A DNA stretch of 12,666 nucleotides from an uncultured Collinsella sp. GTDB lineage: Bacteria; Actinomycetota; Coriobacteriia; Coriobacteriales; Coriobacteriaceae. Shown piece after piece: positions 12,260-12,666 of this stretch. Position numbers and translations under genes: made by a program. How positions within the stretch are numbered: the stretch's first letter is position 1; every line of letters begins with the position of its first letter. Under the pieces are notes generated by a model. It had not been told where the DNA came from, did not search any database, and saw only the letters and a list, made by a program, of their open reading frames with translations. Where the stretch lies: contig CABQNF010000012.1 in the NCBI GenBank assembly GCA_902465465.1, positions 1 through 12,666 of the forward strand, written 5' to 3'.

Positions 12260-12666
12260 ATGAAAAGACCCCGCCGCTCGATTGCCATATCGCTGTTTGT
12301 TGCGCTTGCGGTAGCGTGCACCTTTGTCGTAGCGATAGCTGGCTGCTCCGGGTCGAATGACGGAGCCTCGACGTCTGCATTAGAAGGTCTGGACGCCTCG
12401 CAAGCCAAAGACGACAACCTTAAGACGCTCAACGTTGGCAGCGACCTCTATCCACCGTTTGTGTATACCGACGAGTACGGCGATATCGTTGGCCTGGATG
12501 TTGAGATATTGACCGAGGCTTTGGCCCGCATTGGTTACAAGCCAAAGTACCAGCTGATCGATTGGGAAAAGAAGAAAGAGCTGCTGGCGAGCGGCGAACT
12601 CGATTGTGTCATGGGCAGCTTTAGTATGACGGGTCGCGAAAACGAATATCGTTGGGCCGGCCCGTA
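12260..12666 (+). CDS. Amino-acid ABC transporter substrate-binding lipoprotein (3'-truncated by window edge)
   Basis: The frame is open from the ATG at 12260, preceded by GGAG (12252-12255), to the window end, giving 135 residues. Residues 1-29 are a lipoprotein signal: basic start MKRPRR, a hydrophobic stretch, and lipobox IAGC with Cys29 as the lipidated residue. After a short linker rich in Ser and Asp, the mature part opens with LNVGSDLYPPFVYTDEYGDIVGLDVEI, then DWEKKKELLASGELDC and VMGSFSMTGRENEYRWAGP; read separately, these match lobe 1 of the family-3 solute-binding fold that captures polar amino acids outside the membrane. The ligand cannot be assigned, and the permease and ATPase are not visible. 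The missing C-terminus could also carry a fused signalling domain, since such fusions exist in this family. Confidence 0.85.
   Translation, partial: MKRPRRSIAISLFVALAVACTFVVAIAGCSGSNDGASTSALEGLDASQAKDDNLKTLNVGSDLYPPFVYTDEYGDIVGLDVEILTEALARIGYKPKYQLIDWEKKKELLASGELDCVMGSFSMTGRENEYRWAGP

Noticed and set aside
12118..12360. 80-codon open frame across the MalY-lipoprotein intergenic region
   Set aside because: It overlaps the lipoprotein signal sequence in another frame and has no ribosome binding site or family features.
1..12666. tRNA, rRNA or known riboswitch
   Set aside because: No cloverleaf, CCA-type end or recognisable riboswitch core was seen in the intergenic regions.

Overview
This window looks like a chromosomal segment from a high-GC gut anaerobe of the Coriobacteriia, most likely Collinsella or a close relative. 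That assignment is inferred from codon use, protein style and the many perfect GC-rich intergenic hairpins; no rRNA or marker gene is present to prove it. The window opens inside the 3' end of an ABC transporter permease gene and closes inside the 5' end of an amino-acid ABC transporter lipoprotein gene.

Positions 1232-7406 hold the most distinctive unit, a catabolic locus. It has an agmatine-deiminase-family enzyme (3629-4867), an ornithine/putrescine-type carbamoyltransferase (4991-6055) and an OFA-like major facilitator transporter (6067-7332), apparently co-transcribed and ended by a terminator. Diverging from the deiminase is a TetR regulator (2826-3404), and converging on that regulator is a second, clearly paralogous transporter (1407-2687). 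A shared 20-base operator-like palindrome sits at the promoter of the first transporter (1355-1374) and at the deiminase promoter (3532-3551), so the locus is probably one TetR regulon. The expected chemistry is deimination of a guanidino compound to a ureido compound, then phosphorolysis to an amine plus carbamoyl phosphate, which a carbamate kinase elsewhere could turn into ATP. The usual agmatine pathway partners (amino-acid-permease-type antiporter AguD, carbamate kinase, LuxR-type AguR) are absent here. The carbamoyltransferase also departs from its relatives in the motifs that read the second substrate, so the true substrate is open.

Positions 7333-7780 carry no gene but are rich in structure: a terminator, two copies of a GTGACAAAGGG hairpin (a third copy lies at 1230-1262), and a 183-base MITE-like element with perfect 32-base terminal inverted repeats and a second nested inverted repeat.

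Positions 7781-12117 are mostly housekeeping: a tRNA-dihydrouridine synthase, a glutaredoxin-like protein, an unusual regulator joining an XRE helix-turn-helix to a zinc ribbon and a TipAS-like domain, a TrmO-type tRNA methyltransferase, and a MalY/PatB-type PLP enzyme. From 12260 to the end is the start of a lipoprotein solute-binding protein.
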